Below are positions 34,981-49,163 of a stretch of DNA of 64,000 nucleotides, one piece after another. Position numbers and translations under genes: made by a program. The stretch covers positions 248,001 through 312,000 of the forward strand of contig WHVD01000011.1 of assembly GCA_015178975.1 (NCBI GenBank), given 5' to 3'. A model generated the notes under the pieces. It did no database searches. It was not told the origin of the DNA and saw only the letters and a list, made by a program, of their open reading frames with translations. Source of the DNA: Hysterangium stoloniferum. Its lineage: Eukaryota; Basidiomycota; Agaricomycetes; Hysterangiales; Hysterangiaceae. How positions within the stretch are numbered: the stretch's first letter is position 1; every line of letters begins with the position of its first letter.

Positions 34981-35278
34981 CTGCTGTATGTTGGTATAAT
35001 AGATGGGGCTTTGTCGTTCCATCGACGTAGAATCTGGAGACTCGACACGTAAGCGGGGGAAACATTTGAGATTTCTGGGTCCGTCTGCAGGATACCGAGA
35101 ACCGGGAGACCGGGGGAGAGGGAGAGGCGGAGCACGAAAGACGATCTTCCCCTTTTGCTGCAGGAATGCAATCGAGATCGGACCCCAAAACGCTGAACGA
35201 GCTCATAAATGACATAATTTCCTAGAGAAAAATTTTTATTGACCCCTAACAGTGCTTTCGCAGTACATCCTGCAGACA
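34981..35278. other. short intergenic spacer
   Basis: About 300 bases between two same-strand genes; nothing recognised beyond presumed 3' and 5' flanks. Confidence 0.4.
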
Positions 35279-37295
35279 ATGCCTGAGCCCTTTCAGGATG
35301 GTGTAGAGACTTTTGAGTTAAATGCTCATGATGATCATGTCTTCGACTCCCCCTATGAGGCAGTTTCCCGGTCTTTAATAGACTCAGATTCGACCTTAGT
35401 AGGGGAAGAAGAAGTGGACGTAGAGTCGGCTTCAAAGGCTAGACGAGTGACGCCAGTTCCGAAGTTACAAGTCATGACATTATGTGCCGTTCGTATCGTA
35501 GATCCCATTAGGTATGTGTACGATGATCATTCAATTCAGTCGTGATACTACTATACCTGGAGCATAGCTTTACACAGCTGTTCCCCTACGTGAATGCCAT
35601 GATGATAGATCTACATGTTACCACACATGCATCAAGGATAGGATTTTATAGCGGATTAGTGGTGAGATCATGTCGTGCTAAAATCGTCGTGGTGACATAA
35701 CTTATAAGTGTTCAGGATAGTGCTTTTGCCATTTCACAATTATTTTCCATTTACCACTGGGGGAAATTATCAGGTCATTTCACACAAGATACAGGGAACT
35801 ACACATTTGCTTATGCCCTGCTCGATAGATCGCGTAGGGAGGCGCCCCGTCATTTTTTCGAGTACACTAGGAATTGCGCTTTGTACTACCTGGTTTGGTA
35901 TCTCTAAGACTCTGTGGTCTGCCTTAGCTGCCAGATGCGTGTCTGGATTATTAGCCGGAAATATTGCGTGAGCCTCTTCATGACAATTCGCCTTCTCATT
36001 TTTGACATGCTTCTCAGAGTTGTTCATTCGACTCTTGGGGAACTATCGGATGTATCAAATCAGGCCATTATCTTTCCTATATATGGTATGGTATGGCCAC
36101 TGGGAGGAATCATCGGGTAATAATCATTCGAGCGACCCGTTTCTTTCTTTCTGACTCATGTACTAGGCCGTTGATAGGAGGGACATTTTCTCATCCTGAT
36201 ATTCGTTGGCCAGAGCATTTTGACACGGAATGGTTCCGAGAACATCCTTACTTTTTGCCGTGTTTTATTTGTTCTGCTCTTTCATTCACAGCCGCATCTT
36301 TTGGACATCGCTTTTTGGAAGAGGTCAGACCATCAGACAATCCACTATTCGTTCACAGTGCTCATTGTGTGCTAGACCCATCCACTCAAGCGAACTGCAC
36401 GCAACCCCGCTTTGAACCACTCTGATAAACCTATTCAGGGTGGCTTCCCTGCAGATGTAACCTTGCAGAGCCGTCCTCAATCAACCAGTATACGCACATT
36501 ATTGGCCAATCCGCTGATCCGGGCATTGTGTTTTTCTGGTGGTGCACTTGCTTTTTTATCTTCTGCATTCGATGTTGTATTTGTGCTTTTCTGCTTTTCT
36601 CCCATCACCTCTGGCGGGCTATCCCGGCCTACAGATGAGATTGGCTATTCTCTAGCCGTTGCCGGCTTTACTTCTGTGGTGCTTCAGCTATTTCTCATGC
36701 CCTGGCTCCTGAGGAAATTTGACTTGGACTCCATGTATAGATTATGCATGGGACTATTCCCATTCATATTCGTTGCATTACCGTTATTGAATCTTTTGGC
36801 CCGCTCAGGGGTGAGTGGTGACGATGTCCAAGTCACTGTTGAGTGGATAAAAGTTGCGCTATGGAGTGGCATCATTGTCACATTGGCAATGAGTCGAGTA
36901 GCAGTGTTGTCTTTCTCGTGGGTGCGTTTCATGGCAGCCTCCATACATTTATTTAAAAGTTGGCTCTAGATTTAATCTTATTTTGGTCAAAGAGTCTGCC
37001 CCCTCTCCAGAATCGCTGGGAAGCACCAACGGACTCACACAGTGGTTCCAATGCGTGGCTAGAAGCGTCAGCCCTGCATTTGTGAGGTGAAAAAAAAAGA
37101 GTCCTCCCTCCCTAAATTTCATGCTGATATCTGCCGTTCAGCTCAATGTTTGCCCTCTCTGTAGACAGACATCTTCTGGGTGGATACCTATGGGTAATTG
37201 TGATGATCGGATTGAGCATCGGTTCGAATTTCGTGACCGCAAATATTCCAGCAGCACGGGCTTGTTCACGTCATAACAGAAGAATATCTAAATAA
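35279..37295 (+). CDS. MFS transporter, drug:proton antiporter type
   Basis: Major facilitator transporter of the 12-helix type that includes ZIFL- and tetracycline-like exporters of fungi. Nine exons: 35279-35511, 35568-35661, 35716-35773, 35829-35967, 36018-36116, 36167-36323, 36391-36917, 36970-37086, 37142-37295. They give 525 residues. After an acidic cytosolic N-terminus come FTQLFPYVNAMMIDL (helix 1), the loop motif DRVGRRPVIFSST, AARCVSGLLAGNIAVV, YGMVWPLGGIIGPLIGG, a cytosolic loop, and the second helix set ending SNFVTANIPAARA. Phases agree throughout. Substrate cannot be told from sequence. Confidence 0.88.
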
Positions 37296-37970
37296 ACTAG
37301 GAAACACTGTATTTTATTAATCGTAAGATGGTACAGATATTGCAACATCTTGTATTCCTTTATCCCTCTATGAAGGCCTGAGTGGCTACTAGCTAGAGGG
37401 CAATAGTTACAAAGAACATCGCATCTAGAGTGGTAACGAGAGGGTTACTCATGAGTAATTGACTATACCACTTACCACTTACTAATGATCTATGGAAAGG
37501 TACGTCCAAAACTACGAGCGGTAGCTATAATGACGAAAGTCAAAGTAAGGGATCCCAGGTGGCGAGGCCTACTAACTTTGTACAAATTGTTCCATTCAGG
37601 GATCAACTTCCATTTCAACTTTCTTGTGTGCACAATTGAAATACGAGTTTACGTTTTAAGCCACGGCGAGGGGAAGGAGCGAAAATCAAGAGTAGAGCAT
37701 GAAGGTTCGTATTAAAGAGCAGATGGGTATTAACAACTCGCTAGTCCTTGTATGGTTCTTCCCGTGCTCACAGAAATCGTGACCTTTTACATGTTGTAGA
37801 GGTCTTGGAAAGGAATAGTCTAGTAAGAGCCAGTTACCATGCAGAAAAATGTCGAAGTGAAGCGAAAAATTACCAATTAAATAGATCTCTAGAGAAAATG
37901 GGAGAAAATGGACATTGAATCATCAGTGATTAAGTTTATTTCAGCCTAACTAACCTGGTGAATATGAGCC
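37296..37970. other. convergent intergenic region
   Basis: 3' flanks of the MFS gene and the ankyrin gene. A 76-codon frame at 37485-37715 has no recognisable similarity and is not called. Confidence 0.4.
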
Positions 37971-38613
37971 CTATTTATCTTTTGTTGGCCCAAGTGTCAT
38001 CTTGGCGATGCCCCCATCTGCATCCTCGATTTCAACTTCTATTTCGCCAACACCTGCCTCCAAATCTTCCCCTATAGTGTCTTCTTCCTTCATACCTGTG
38101 TTTTCCGCCCCATCATCCAGATTCATTTGGCTTGTGAGCCACTGGGCACCCTCATCCCAACCAGCCATCTCTGCCTCGCCCAAGGGGCTACGACCCGCGG
38201 AATTTTTTATATCAATCAAGGCAGCACCAGGGCCTTGTGGGAAAAGAACTAGTATTTTGACGATGGAGAGGTGGGAATTCAGCGTTGCCCAATGTAACGG
38301 AGTAGATCCAGCATTATTGGTTGAGGAGAGAAATGATGTGTCAATTAAAGGCAATAAGTAGTCCAGGATGTCTGCGACGATAAGAATACTAGTAAGCTCC
38401 GCTAGTAAAACTAAGGGAATAACGCACACCTTCATGACCATTCCCACAAGTCATGTGCAAAATGGTGTTGCCATTTTGGTCTCTGATATCTTGCAGGGGT
38501 TGCGAACCATATTTCTCTACAAACTGCTTTACTTCGTCGAGTTCCCCATACCGGCAGGACAGTAGAAGTTCGTCCTTGTCGTCCTCAGTGGCCATTTTTT
38601 CAGATATTCCCAC
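37971..38613 (-). CDS. ankyrin repeat protein (Yar1-like)
   Basis: Small ankyrin protein resembling yeast Yar1, a chaperone for ribosomal protein uS3. Two exons (38430-38613, 37971-38371) give 194 residues. Repeat blocks are LLLSCRYGELDEVKQFVEKY, NGNTILHMTCGNGHEDILDY, AGSTPLHWATLNSHLSIVKI and SAGRSPLGEAEMAGWDEG. A strongly acidic C-terminus follows, as in Yar1-type proteins. Two in-frame starts (38613, or six codons later) are possible. Ortholog assignment is by size and layout only. Confidence 0.85.
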
Positions 38614-39356
38614 GCTTGATCGTGGATGCTTACTCCTTTAGGACAGCAGATAACAACGCATCCAGCCGAGCGGCAGGAAGTCTTTTTCCGATACACGAAG
38701 CGTTACAATCCTTTTTGAATACCTTATCAGCTAATTTCTTTCAACCACCCACCCTCCCTTCAGGACGTTAAGTTCAGGATCGAGATTAACATAATTTCAC
38801 GTAATAAAACATAAAACAGGGTATTTGGTAATTTAAAAAAAGATCTGAGAGAGCATCACACGCATTATGTGAGAAACCCGCCCTCTTACGGCAGAGCCAC
38901 GCTCTCCTCCAACCTTACAGTTCTTCTCACAGGTTCTACGGTAGATGAGGCTGGAAAACCAATTCATGTGACCTCCGAGACTGGGTCTCGTGTGGTCCGA
39001 AATCTATTTACGGCTCATGATCTAAACAATCTAAACCTTCCGAGAGATGACTTCCGGGTTGATCTACCCAATATGGCCATAATGGCATCACTCTAAAGAA
39101 TACTATTACACCCCAAATGGCTATTACTCCTTAAAGTTGAGTTCTTCTGGCATCTTTTTGCTTCCTTCCCCTCTCTCGATTTTGCTTGTGCTCGATCGCG
39201 CCTCCGCCGCTCAAGAATAAGCAGAGTCTGTTCGTTCGGCGTTTCACCCAACCTTCGGCCTAAATTAAGCGCTACAAAAGCAGCATTGCTTGCGAGTTGA
39301 GCTCTCAGGCCACCACCCCCATAATAAGTAACTGTGGTTCATAGACAAGTAGAATC
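38614..39356. other. divergent intergenic region
   Basis: Between the minus-strand ankyrin gene and the plus-strand membrane protein. A 75-codon frame at 38869-39096 begins with GTG and is not called. Otherwise presumed promoters. Confidence 0.4.
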
Positions 39357-41462
39357 ATGTCCCACCTCTCCCCGACCGTATTCGTCACATGGGCCATTTT
39401 AGTAGCCTGCATGGGAGGATTTTACTTCTACCATGTATGGAAATATCTGCTGTATCCGTGAAATCTGCACTCACGATGCTACGACTAGCTGTGGAAATTT
39501 GACCGATTTTCTTGTCTAAAATTCCGCCACACCCGAGATGGTGCCTTTAAACGGGTTATGACGGTATTGGCTCCTCGAACATTGTCAACTGTTCTTACAA
39601 CCCATTGCCATACAGTACTCGTATCTGGTAGCTCTGCCGTTCCTTATGATATATACAGTTGGATTCGCGGTTATTAAGTACCGGGAGGGCTATATTGTCA
39701 TTCCCGAAACAGGACAAGGCATAGTATCACATTACAATTACACCTTCGTCTCCTAAACGAGAGTTCCACATAGTTTTCCCTAAGCCTTTCCAGATGTGGT
39801 CGCAGCAACACCAAAAGGCCTACTTCCCTCTGAATGTTTTTTGGGCACTGTCATGGATTGCAGAAGTGTTCGTTATCCTATTGTATTTTTTTCTCACTGT
39901 ATATTAAGATTTTGGATTTTTTTAAGTGTCTCGCATCTTGAAGGTGGGTAGCTAGACATTTTCTTATTCCCCGTGATATTCAAGCGCACCGGAACAGAGC
40001 TCTGTTTCTGGTTCTACTTGATTCACTCAGGTCCCTCACCAAAACCATGGTTCAAGTCTATTTACTTCAAGTTATGGTTAGGGGGATGTATCACAGCCTT
40101 TATTTTACTAACTGTTGTAACGGGAGCAACGAAATCGGATCCATTGAAAGTAAGAACAGTCCAAAATTTCCTTGAAGCGCATCGTCACTGACGTACTTCT
40201 CCAGAACGAAGTTTACATACAATTTGCTGGATCAACAATCGGTCTATTCATTACGCTTGGAATTCTTCCCGTATTGTGAGTGTCTTTGAATACAAAATGA
40301 TCTATGGTCTACTTCTGGCTCACCTTTGTAAAAGATGGATCTTCCCCGCTTTCATACAGTCCGTGGTGCGTCATGGTTTGCTTTTAGTTCTAATTTCCCA
40401 CATTTAAAGCTTTACAGAAAAATGATGGTGGTGATATGGAATCGATAACAAGATTGGCTAAATTTCATGATTTGAATGTGAGTGGGGTGGTGGTATTGTA
40501 GACGTAGTCTTTTCTAACCTTTTTCACCAAGATTATACGAACTGTCTTCCGATTCTTCTTCGTTGTACCAGTTTTAATGCTGTCTATTGACGGCATGATT
40601 CCACACAAACACACGTTGAATGAGAGTCTTGCGTGTGTCGGTACGCGGTCCTCGATTTCTATGAGTTTGTGATTTGTGACTCATCTGAAAATCATAGATT
40701 TCTTGTCGATCCTATCGGGTATCGGTTGCACTGTGCAATCTGTAATCACCCTGATGGTAGGTAAAATACTAAACAGCGATTGTAGCTCTTGTTAATACAA
40801 CATAGATATTTTTCCCCCGGAACGTCGAAATGGAGACACAACGATGGATTCAAGGCGACATGGGGACCAAAGCCCGACCGCCGCCTACCAAGCCTCGCAA
40901 GCGGAATCATGCCACACGCGTCGACCAGCAATCAAGAGACGATCGTCCAAAATACCTTCTCACGGACTCACCGGTTATGACCACATCGGAATTACCCTCG
41001 CTGAATGGCGATAGCGACGCGCCGCCCTATACCTCCAAGCCAAATTCACCGTACCCTCCGCAGAACCAAGATACGGGACAATCATATTCCTCACATTCCC
41101 TGCAGAAAGGAAGTGTGCATTATAATGACAAATCAATACCAACCTCACTGCCCCCGGTATCATCATACTCTGATTATGACCGTGGACTTTCTTCGTACGG
41201 GGAGGATGGGCTATTCCGCTTCAGCGCCAGTAGTACAGCTGCGCTCACCGAGTCCAACCTTCATACACATGCAACGACTGCATCTCAAGTGAATCCGATG
41301 GCTTTATACTTCACTTCACCTCTTGGTGAGTCTAAATAAAATCTCTCCCCCTCCATCTATGACTGCATAATGAGTTCTGACGGCATGCTTTCAGATGTCC
41401 CCGCTCTTTACAATACACTCTGCGCTGATGATGATTCACGGTTTGTACCTGTAGCGCGATGA
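39357..41462 (+). CDS. seven-transmembrane protein, function unknown
   Basis: Thirteen exons join in phase to 478 residues: 39357-39434, 39489-39563, 39616-39718, 39774-39867, 39927-39943, 39998-40149, 40205-40275, 40335-40365, 40418-40477, 40532-40640, 40698-40756, 40806-41325, 41395-41462. Seven hydrophobic helices are visible, starting near VFVTWAILVACMGGFYFY, YLVALPFLMIYTVGF, NVFWALSWIAEVVSHLEELC, LWLGGCITAFILLTVV, AGSTIGLFITLGILPVLW, IIRTVFRFFFVVPVLML and FLSILSGIGCTVQSVITLM. A Ser/Pro-rich cytosolic tail of about 190 residues follows. The topology is receptor-like but I see no known GPCR signature. Similar basidiomycete proteins are sometimes annotated Dik6-like, which I cannot confirm. 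The third intron begins with GC. Confidence 0.78.
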
Positions 41463-41594
41463 TGGATAGATACAGGCCATTTTTTTGTTTATTTGAAAGT
41501 ATTAATTACATCGATTTCCAATTAAACACTATCACTACCCTACGGAAAATACATATGTAAAGTTTGCCTGCGACAAGCCCAGAGTACGGTGTCT

Positions 41595-43983
41595 TCAAAG
41601 GCGAGCGGTAGAGTGCACAGTCGGTTGACTTTCGAATAACAAGCGCATTTCCCTCAAGCTCTCCGCAAGTGCTTCTTTAAAGCCTTCAGTGGACGTGGCT
41701 GAACAGGAGCGCTTGCTCTCTACACCAAACTTGATATCGTCAAGGCCAATAAGGTCTAAGTGGCTAGGGGTTACTTTGAATTTTTTTGAATATACTCCCT
41801 ACGCTTACATTGTACACCATAACCGTCCCCGAAGGGCGATCCGAACCTACGAAAATGTCAGACGTGTTGCTCATTCAGGTAAAACGACAAACGAACCCAG
41901 TGCCAGAAAAATTTTCTCCTCGAAACAGGCCACTGGTACTAAGTCTCCAAGTTTCGCATCGCGTGAAGAGCTCATCTTCAAAGAGCTTGGCTGTTTCCCC
42001 CTCTTTCATTAGGAGACGGAGGCCTAAGAAATGTCGATCTATCCCGCGGCCTCTAATCGCATCCCTCGCATATGTATCGTGGGCTTGAACAGCATCTGCG
42101 AGACAGCGCAAACGCGTCGCAATCTTCACAGTTTACTGCATTAGTATTGGAATACTCATTTGAAGGAAGACATTCACACTGCATTGCGGGTCAACCATGG
42201 CTTTGACAAACAATCTACTTTCCGAGCTCAGCGACCGAATAACTTCCGTACGTCCACGGATGAATATCGCAGTAGTAGCCGTTTCATATATGGCAGTGAG
42301 CTCCCCTTGAGCTTTATACCATGCAAGTTGCATCGCCATCTGCGTATATGCATCAGGGGATAGTTTGGCTAAAACGTGTCAATTCGATATTTCACTCTTC
42401 TGCTCTACGCGACGCTTACCAGTATTTCTCACCCACGACGAACCATAATCATGGAAATAGAGGATACTGGCGTCAGAATCATTGCTTATATTGCGTGCAT
42501 GTTCTTCAGCCTCGGTACACCACTGCTCCACCATCGCGTCGACCACCCAATGAACGCGCTGCACGCCGGTAGATTCAATGGGAGTCTTCGAGGGATCTAC
42601 ATTTTTGTTAAACGCGAATTGCTGTGCCTGAATGTGTTCCAGTAGCGCGTGATGCAGAATAGCTCCCACAACCAGGCCATCGGCGGGGGAATGTTCCCCC
42701 ATAGCACCGGCGCGCGCTGAAGTTTCCACAAAAAGACTAACACACTTATCAAACCACCTATTGCGACCGTTCATTCCTGATGAGCAGTTTTGAACATGGG
42801 CATCGGCTTCGATGTCTTTGATCGCGGACGGTTTATTTGAAGCGTCAAGGGAATGGGTATAATCGTCGAGAGAGAGGACAAGGATTGCGTTTTGAATTAG
42901 ATTAAATGATTGGTTGTTGAGCGGCGAAAGGTCTAATAAATGTTGCCTCGCCTGAGAAAAAAAAAACAACAGAGATAGTAACAACAAAATAAAACAACTT
43001 GTATTAGCAGACATAATAAAAACAATACAAAGACAAACTTTTGCCCACGTATTTCGATCGTGCGTTGTCAACACGCCAATTGGTGTTGCCCGCTCGCCTT
43101 TATTGTATCGTTCACTTGCATCGTGGACTGCATTCCATATTCGTACTTCAATTTCAGCGACCGGGAGCGGTGCATTGCGACAATCAAGAACTTCTACAGC
43201 GTACACCCAATCTTTCAACATCAACGCAATATTTCGGGATTCCTGACTGCTGCGGGAGGGCATGGGCGCGAGAATATCACAGTTTTCCTGAGGTATCCGA
43301 TAACTGTGGAAAGGTATTTGCAGAGAAATGTCTAAATGTCAGAATCGTGAGTGGACAAGTACCATATACGGAGTGGGATCGGCCACCTTTTGCTCGAGGA
43401 TTACTCTGGGCCTGTCTAATGAGAACGTCAGTTTTGAATCAAGTGACCACGAGTCATGTAATGGTCACTTTTCCAAGTTGTCCCGGTATTCCAAACATCT
43501 ACGAACAAGCCATGCAGCACGCCTCACCTGCCAAAATGAGTACTGTCTCTGCGCATACGAAAATGTAGGAATGGTCGGATCAGGCTGAAACAGACACCAC
43601 CAATTGGAATGGATCAATAAAGAGGATCGGCCACGCAAATATGTCTCCTTCATCCAGAAATTGTCATCTAGCCAATTATGTGGTGAGGCCGCATCCAATT
43701 CTATCCACAAAGATGAGATGTGTAAGAAAATCGGTAAGCAAGAAACTTTTGAACGGGAGGGCACGAGCTCACCCTCGAGTCGTTCCTGCAGCACGCAGCC
43801 AATACCGTTCTCAAACTCGTTGGCCCATTGTAAACGTTTGGACATCTCTTCCTGATATGGTGGGCCACCATTTGCTGCGTCTTCTTGAAGGAGGGGCGCA
43901 ATCGACTTGAGATATTTGTCTAAAGTTCGTCTAAGGGGAGGAACGGGCAAACGTCGAGATGGCAGACTGCGAATTGGAGACAT
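41595..43983 (-). CDS. carnitine O-acetyltransferase
   Basis: Transfers acetyl groups between CoA and carnitine for shuttling between peroxisome, cytosol and mitochondrion. Nine exons: 43773-43983, 43469-43700, 43363-43415, 43039-43331, 42420-42951, 42178-42368, 41897-42123, 41809-41846, 41595-41755. They give 645 residues. Landmarks are RRLPVPPLRRTLDKYL, NWLDDNFWMKETY, NSNWW-like HSNWWCLF, SYRIPQENCDIL, TPIGVLTTHDRNTWAKARQHL, NRWFDKCVSLFVE, the catalytic histidine in AGAMGEHSPADG, AYTQMAMQLAWYKAQG, GRGIDRHFLGLRLLM and STSGLF. The third intron would be only 31 bases. The long fourth intron happens to be open in frame (87 bases) and could be retained. No clear targeting signal was seen. Confidence 0.9.
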
Positions 43984-44661
43984 AGTTGTGTCAGTGGTAT
44001 ATTGACTACAAGGCGCTCGGGTAAGAACGATGAATATTCGAAGTCCTTGAATGCGACTTAATAAATACATGAATTTTGCCAAAATTTGTGGCTGACATGA
44101 CCGAATGATTACATAACCGTCCTGATCATCATTTTTTTTTTGAAGGTCCCTGTGTAGGAATAGATTATATTTTTCAATGAACTCCAATTTTAGTACAAAA
44201 TATAATGTTGATTATGCACTGGGGTGAACAAAGATTAAGATGAAATCTTTGGAATTGCTTAGGACATCATGTGCCTCTGGGCAGCACTTCCTTATCTGCT
44301 TACTAATGATACATGTCAGTGAGCTCAGGGAGATGAAGTGCACACTTTTATTCTTTTCAAGATTGGTTGTCATTTCTTGAAATAGACGTTCAGATAACAA
44401 TCATAATGATGATCAGAAGAAAAACCGGCCGTGCAACTCTCAATATTTTGGTTTCCAATCAGATGCTAGCCAGATATCGAAAGTCCTATATATTGATAGA
44501 CAGGGGCACGGAACTCTTTTGAAGTCCAAATTCTGGCGCCACAGTAGTTTATTAAAAGAAAACTTGATGATTACATTTCAAAATGGTAGTACAGTTTTGG
44601 AATGTTGATTATAGCGAAGGGTCCGAGCGTTAGTCATATGTCTCCGCGATCTGCTTTCACC
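43984..44661. other. intergenic upstream of carnitine acetyltransferase
   Basis: Presumed promoter of the minus-strand acetyltransferase and 3' flank of the next minus-strand gene. An in-frame open stretch continues upstream of the chosen Met to 44187 but has no family support. Confidence 0.4.
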
Positions 44662-45334
44662 TTAATTCTGATCAATTAATCAGAAAGGAATGAAAGTCAT
44701 AGTTGAAACTTACATCTTCTTCGCTAATCGTCATGTTGTTCGTCCTTTTCCTAAGCGTTTCCTTAACAAACGATTCATCGACTGTCCCCGTAGTACTGCC
44801 TTTCAGCGGACCCTGGACTTCATCTTTCTCATATGTAGCTTCTTCCCTACTACATGTATTTTCGCCATGACGCTCGAGTATATATTTCACAGTTTTGCTT
44901 GCAAGCTCACTGGTGGGAGGCCCCTCCTCATCGGCCTGGAATAGTGCAATAAACTGTAGGAAACTGGTCAACGATGGCGTACTTTAACATGGACTTCTGA
45001 TGCTGATGCAACATATCCATTCCACCCAGGGGCATGAACTTCATGGGTGGTCGAAGTCAACTGCTGTTTTTTCTCCAGGTTGCGTTGTTTTTCGCCTTCA
45101 ATCGTCTAGCATAAAGAGATGAGCTATATGCTGTGCTGAGCCAGTTACAACACACCTCCAGATCGCTTCCATGGACGAAACTTGGGAGATATATAAATGC
45201 GGGAAAAACGCGGACCGAGGCAACCAGACTTACCTATGACTACGAAAACGAGGCTGGAACGGCAAATGACAAGATTTCATCAAGACGAGAGAACGAGCTC
45301 TAGGAGAAATGCTATGAGCCGCGGAAGACAACAT
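44662..45334 (-). CDS. small conserved-looking protein, possibly mitochondrial
   Basis: Function unknown. Five exons (45234-45334, 45156-45180, 44983-45105, 44714-44935, 44662-44667) give 158 residues with perfect phase. The first 35 residues are rich in Arg, Ser and Leu with no acidic residue ([20 protein letters not shown]), which looks like a mitochondrial presequence. The mature part has [17 protein letters not shown] and [14 protein letters not shown], which I recall from other fungal hypothetical proteins. The final exon encodes one Asn and the stop. An in-frame Met further upstream (45418) would lengthen the leader. It is divergent from the PP2A gene, 170 bases apart. Confidence 0.7.
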
Positions 45335-45504
45335 GGTCACTTCGAAGGAACACTGAGGAGCTTTTATCACATTTCTCATATGACGTCGCTGGATTGAGCC
45401 TCGCCGCGCCAATGGCACTATCCCAAAGTGGAATCGGTTTCATACTCCGCTCTCATCCGTTGCATCGACACGAAAACCACGACTCGTTCACGTACTTTCT
45501 TGAA

Positions 45505-46752
<1,248 letters not shown>

Positions 46753-47048
46753 TATACCTCATTTGCATTCTACCTTAATTCGTTGTACATTTCCTTGGGG
46801 TGTACAGGTTTTCTTCCTCCGTGCCCTTTCCACTCGTTCGACGTATTATTTACCTCTACACTCTACGCGTACTGGACAAGTAGATAGATATATTTAGGGA
46901 AGAGAAACAAAATGAGAGGTACTTAAACCTGAAGCAGTCTCAATCACGTGCATGTGAAATGCTTCAGACTCGGTTACTGTTCTCTCACACCTGGAGGCAA
47001 GGATTCGTAAATCTCTCATATCAGACTCGCAATATCTCGAATCATATT

Positions 47049-48791
<1,743 letters not shown>

Positions 48792-49163
48792 GATTCTGAA
48801 AGTGTTTTCCAAGGGCCCACATGTACTTTGTTTGTTTTTTCTTGACCCATTGTGTGTCCGCACATAGTTATAAACACTTGAACAGTATGTTTGCGGGAAA
48901 GAACAATGGCTGGAATCAGCAATAAGAAGCGGTCGACACAATGGGGTGTGGGAGACAATGCGTGGGAAGCAATTTAGACTCCGCCAGGTTCAAGTAACAT
49001 ACTCGCATTTATTCTGCTCTCTACAACATCTATCCCCAGAACAAACAACGTAAACAGCCATCCCACACGTCGTCAACGTCGCCGAGCACCCGATTGCGAT
49101 TAGGCAAGCTTGAAAACCCACTCGTTCGTCTTTTAACTTCCTAACAAAGCGCTCAAAGGCCTC
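48792..49163. other. spacer before SUN-domain gene
   Basis: About 370 bases between two same-strand genes; presumed 3' and 5' flanks, nothing else seen. Confidence 0.4.

Noticed and set aside
38869-39096. 75-codon frame upstream of the seven-membrane protein
   Set aside because: Begins with GTG rather than ATG and shows no recognisable motif.
42952-43038. Open-frame segment of carnitine acetyltransferase as coding
   Set aside because: The 87-base segment has a poly-pyrimidine tract and clear GT-AG ends and interrupts a conserved block, so I treat it as an intron, though retention would keep the frame.
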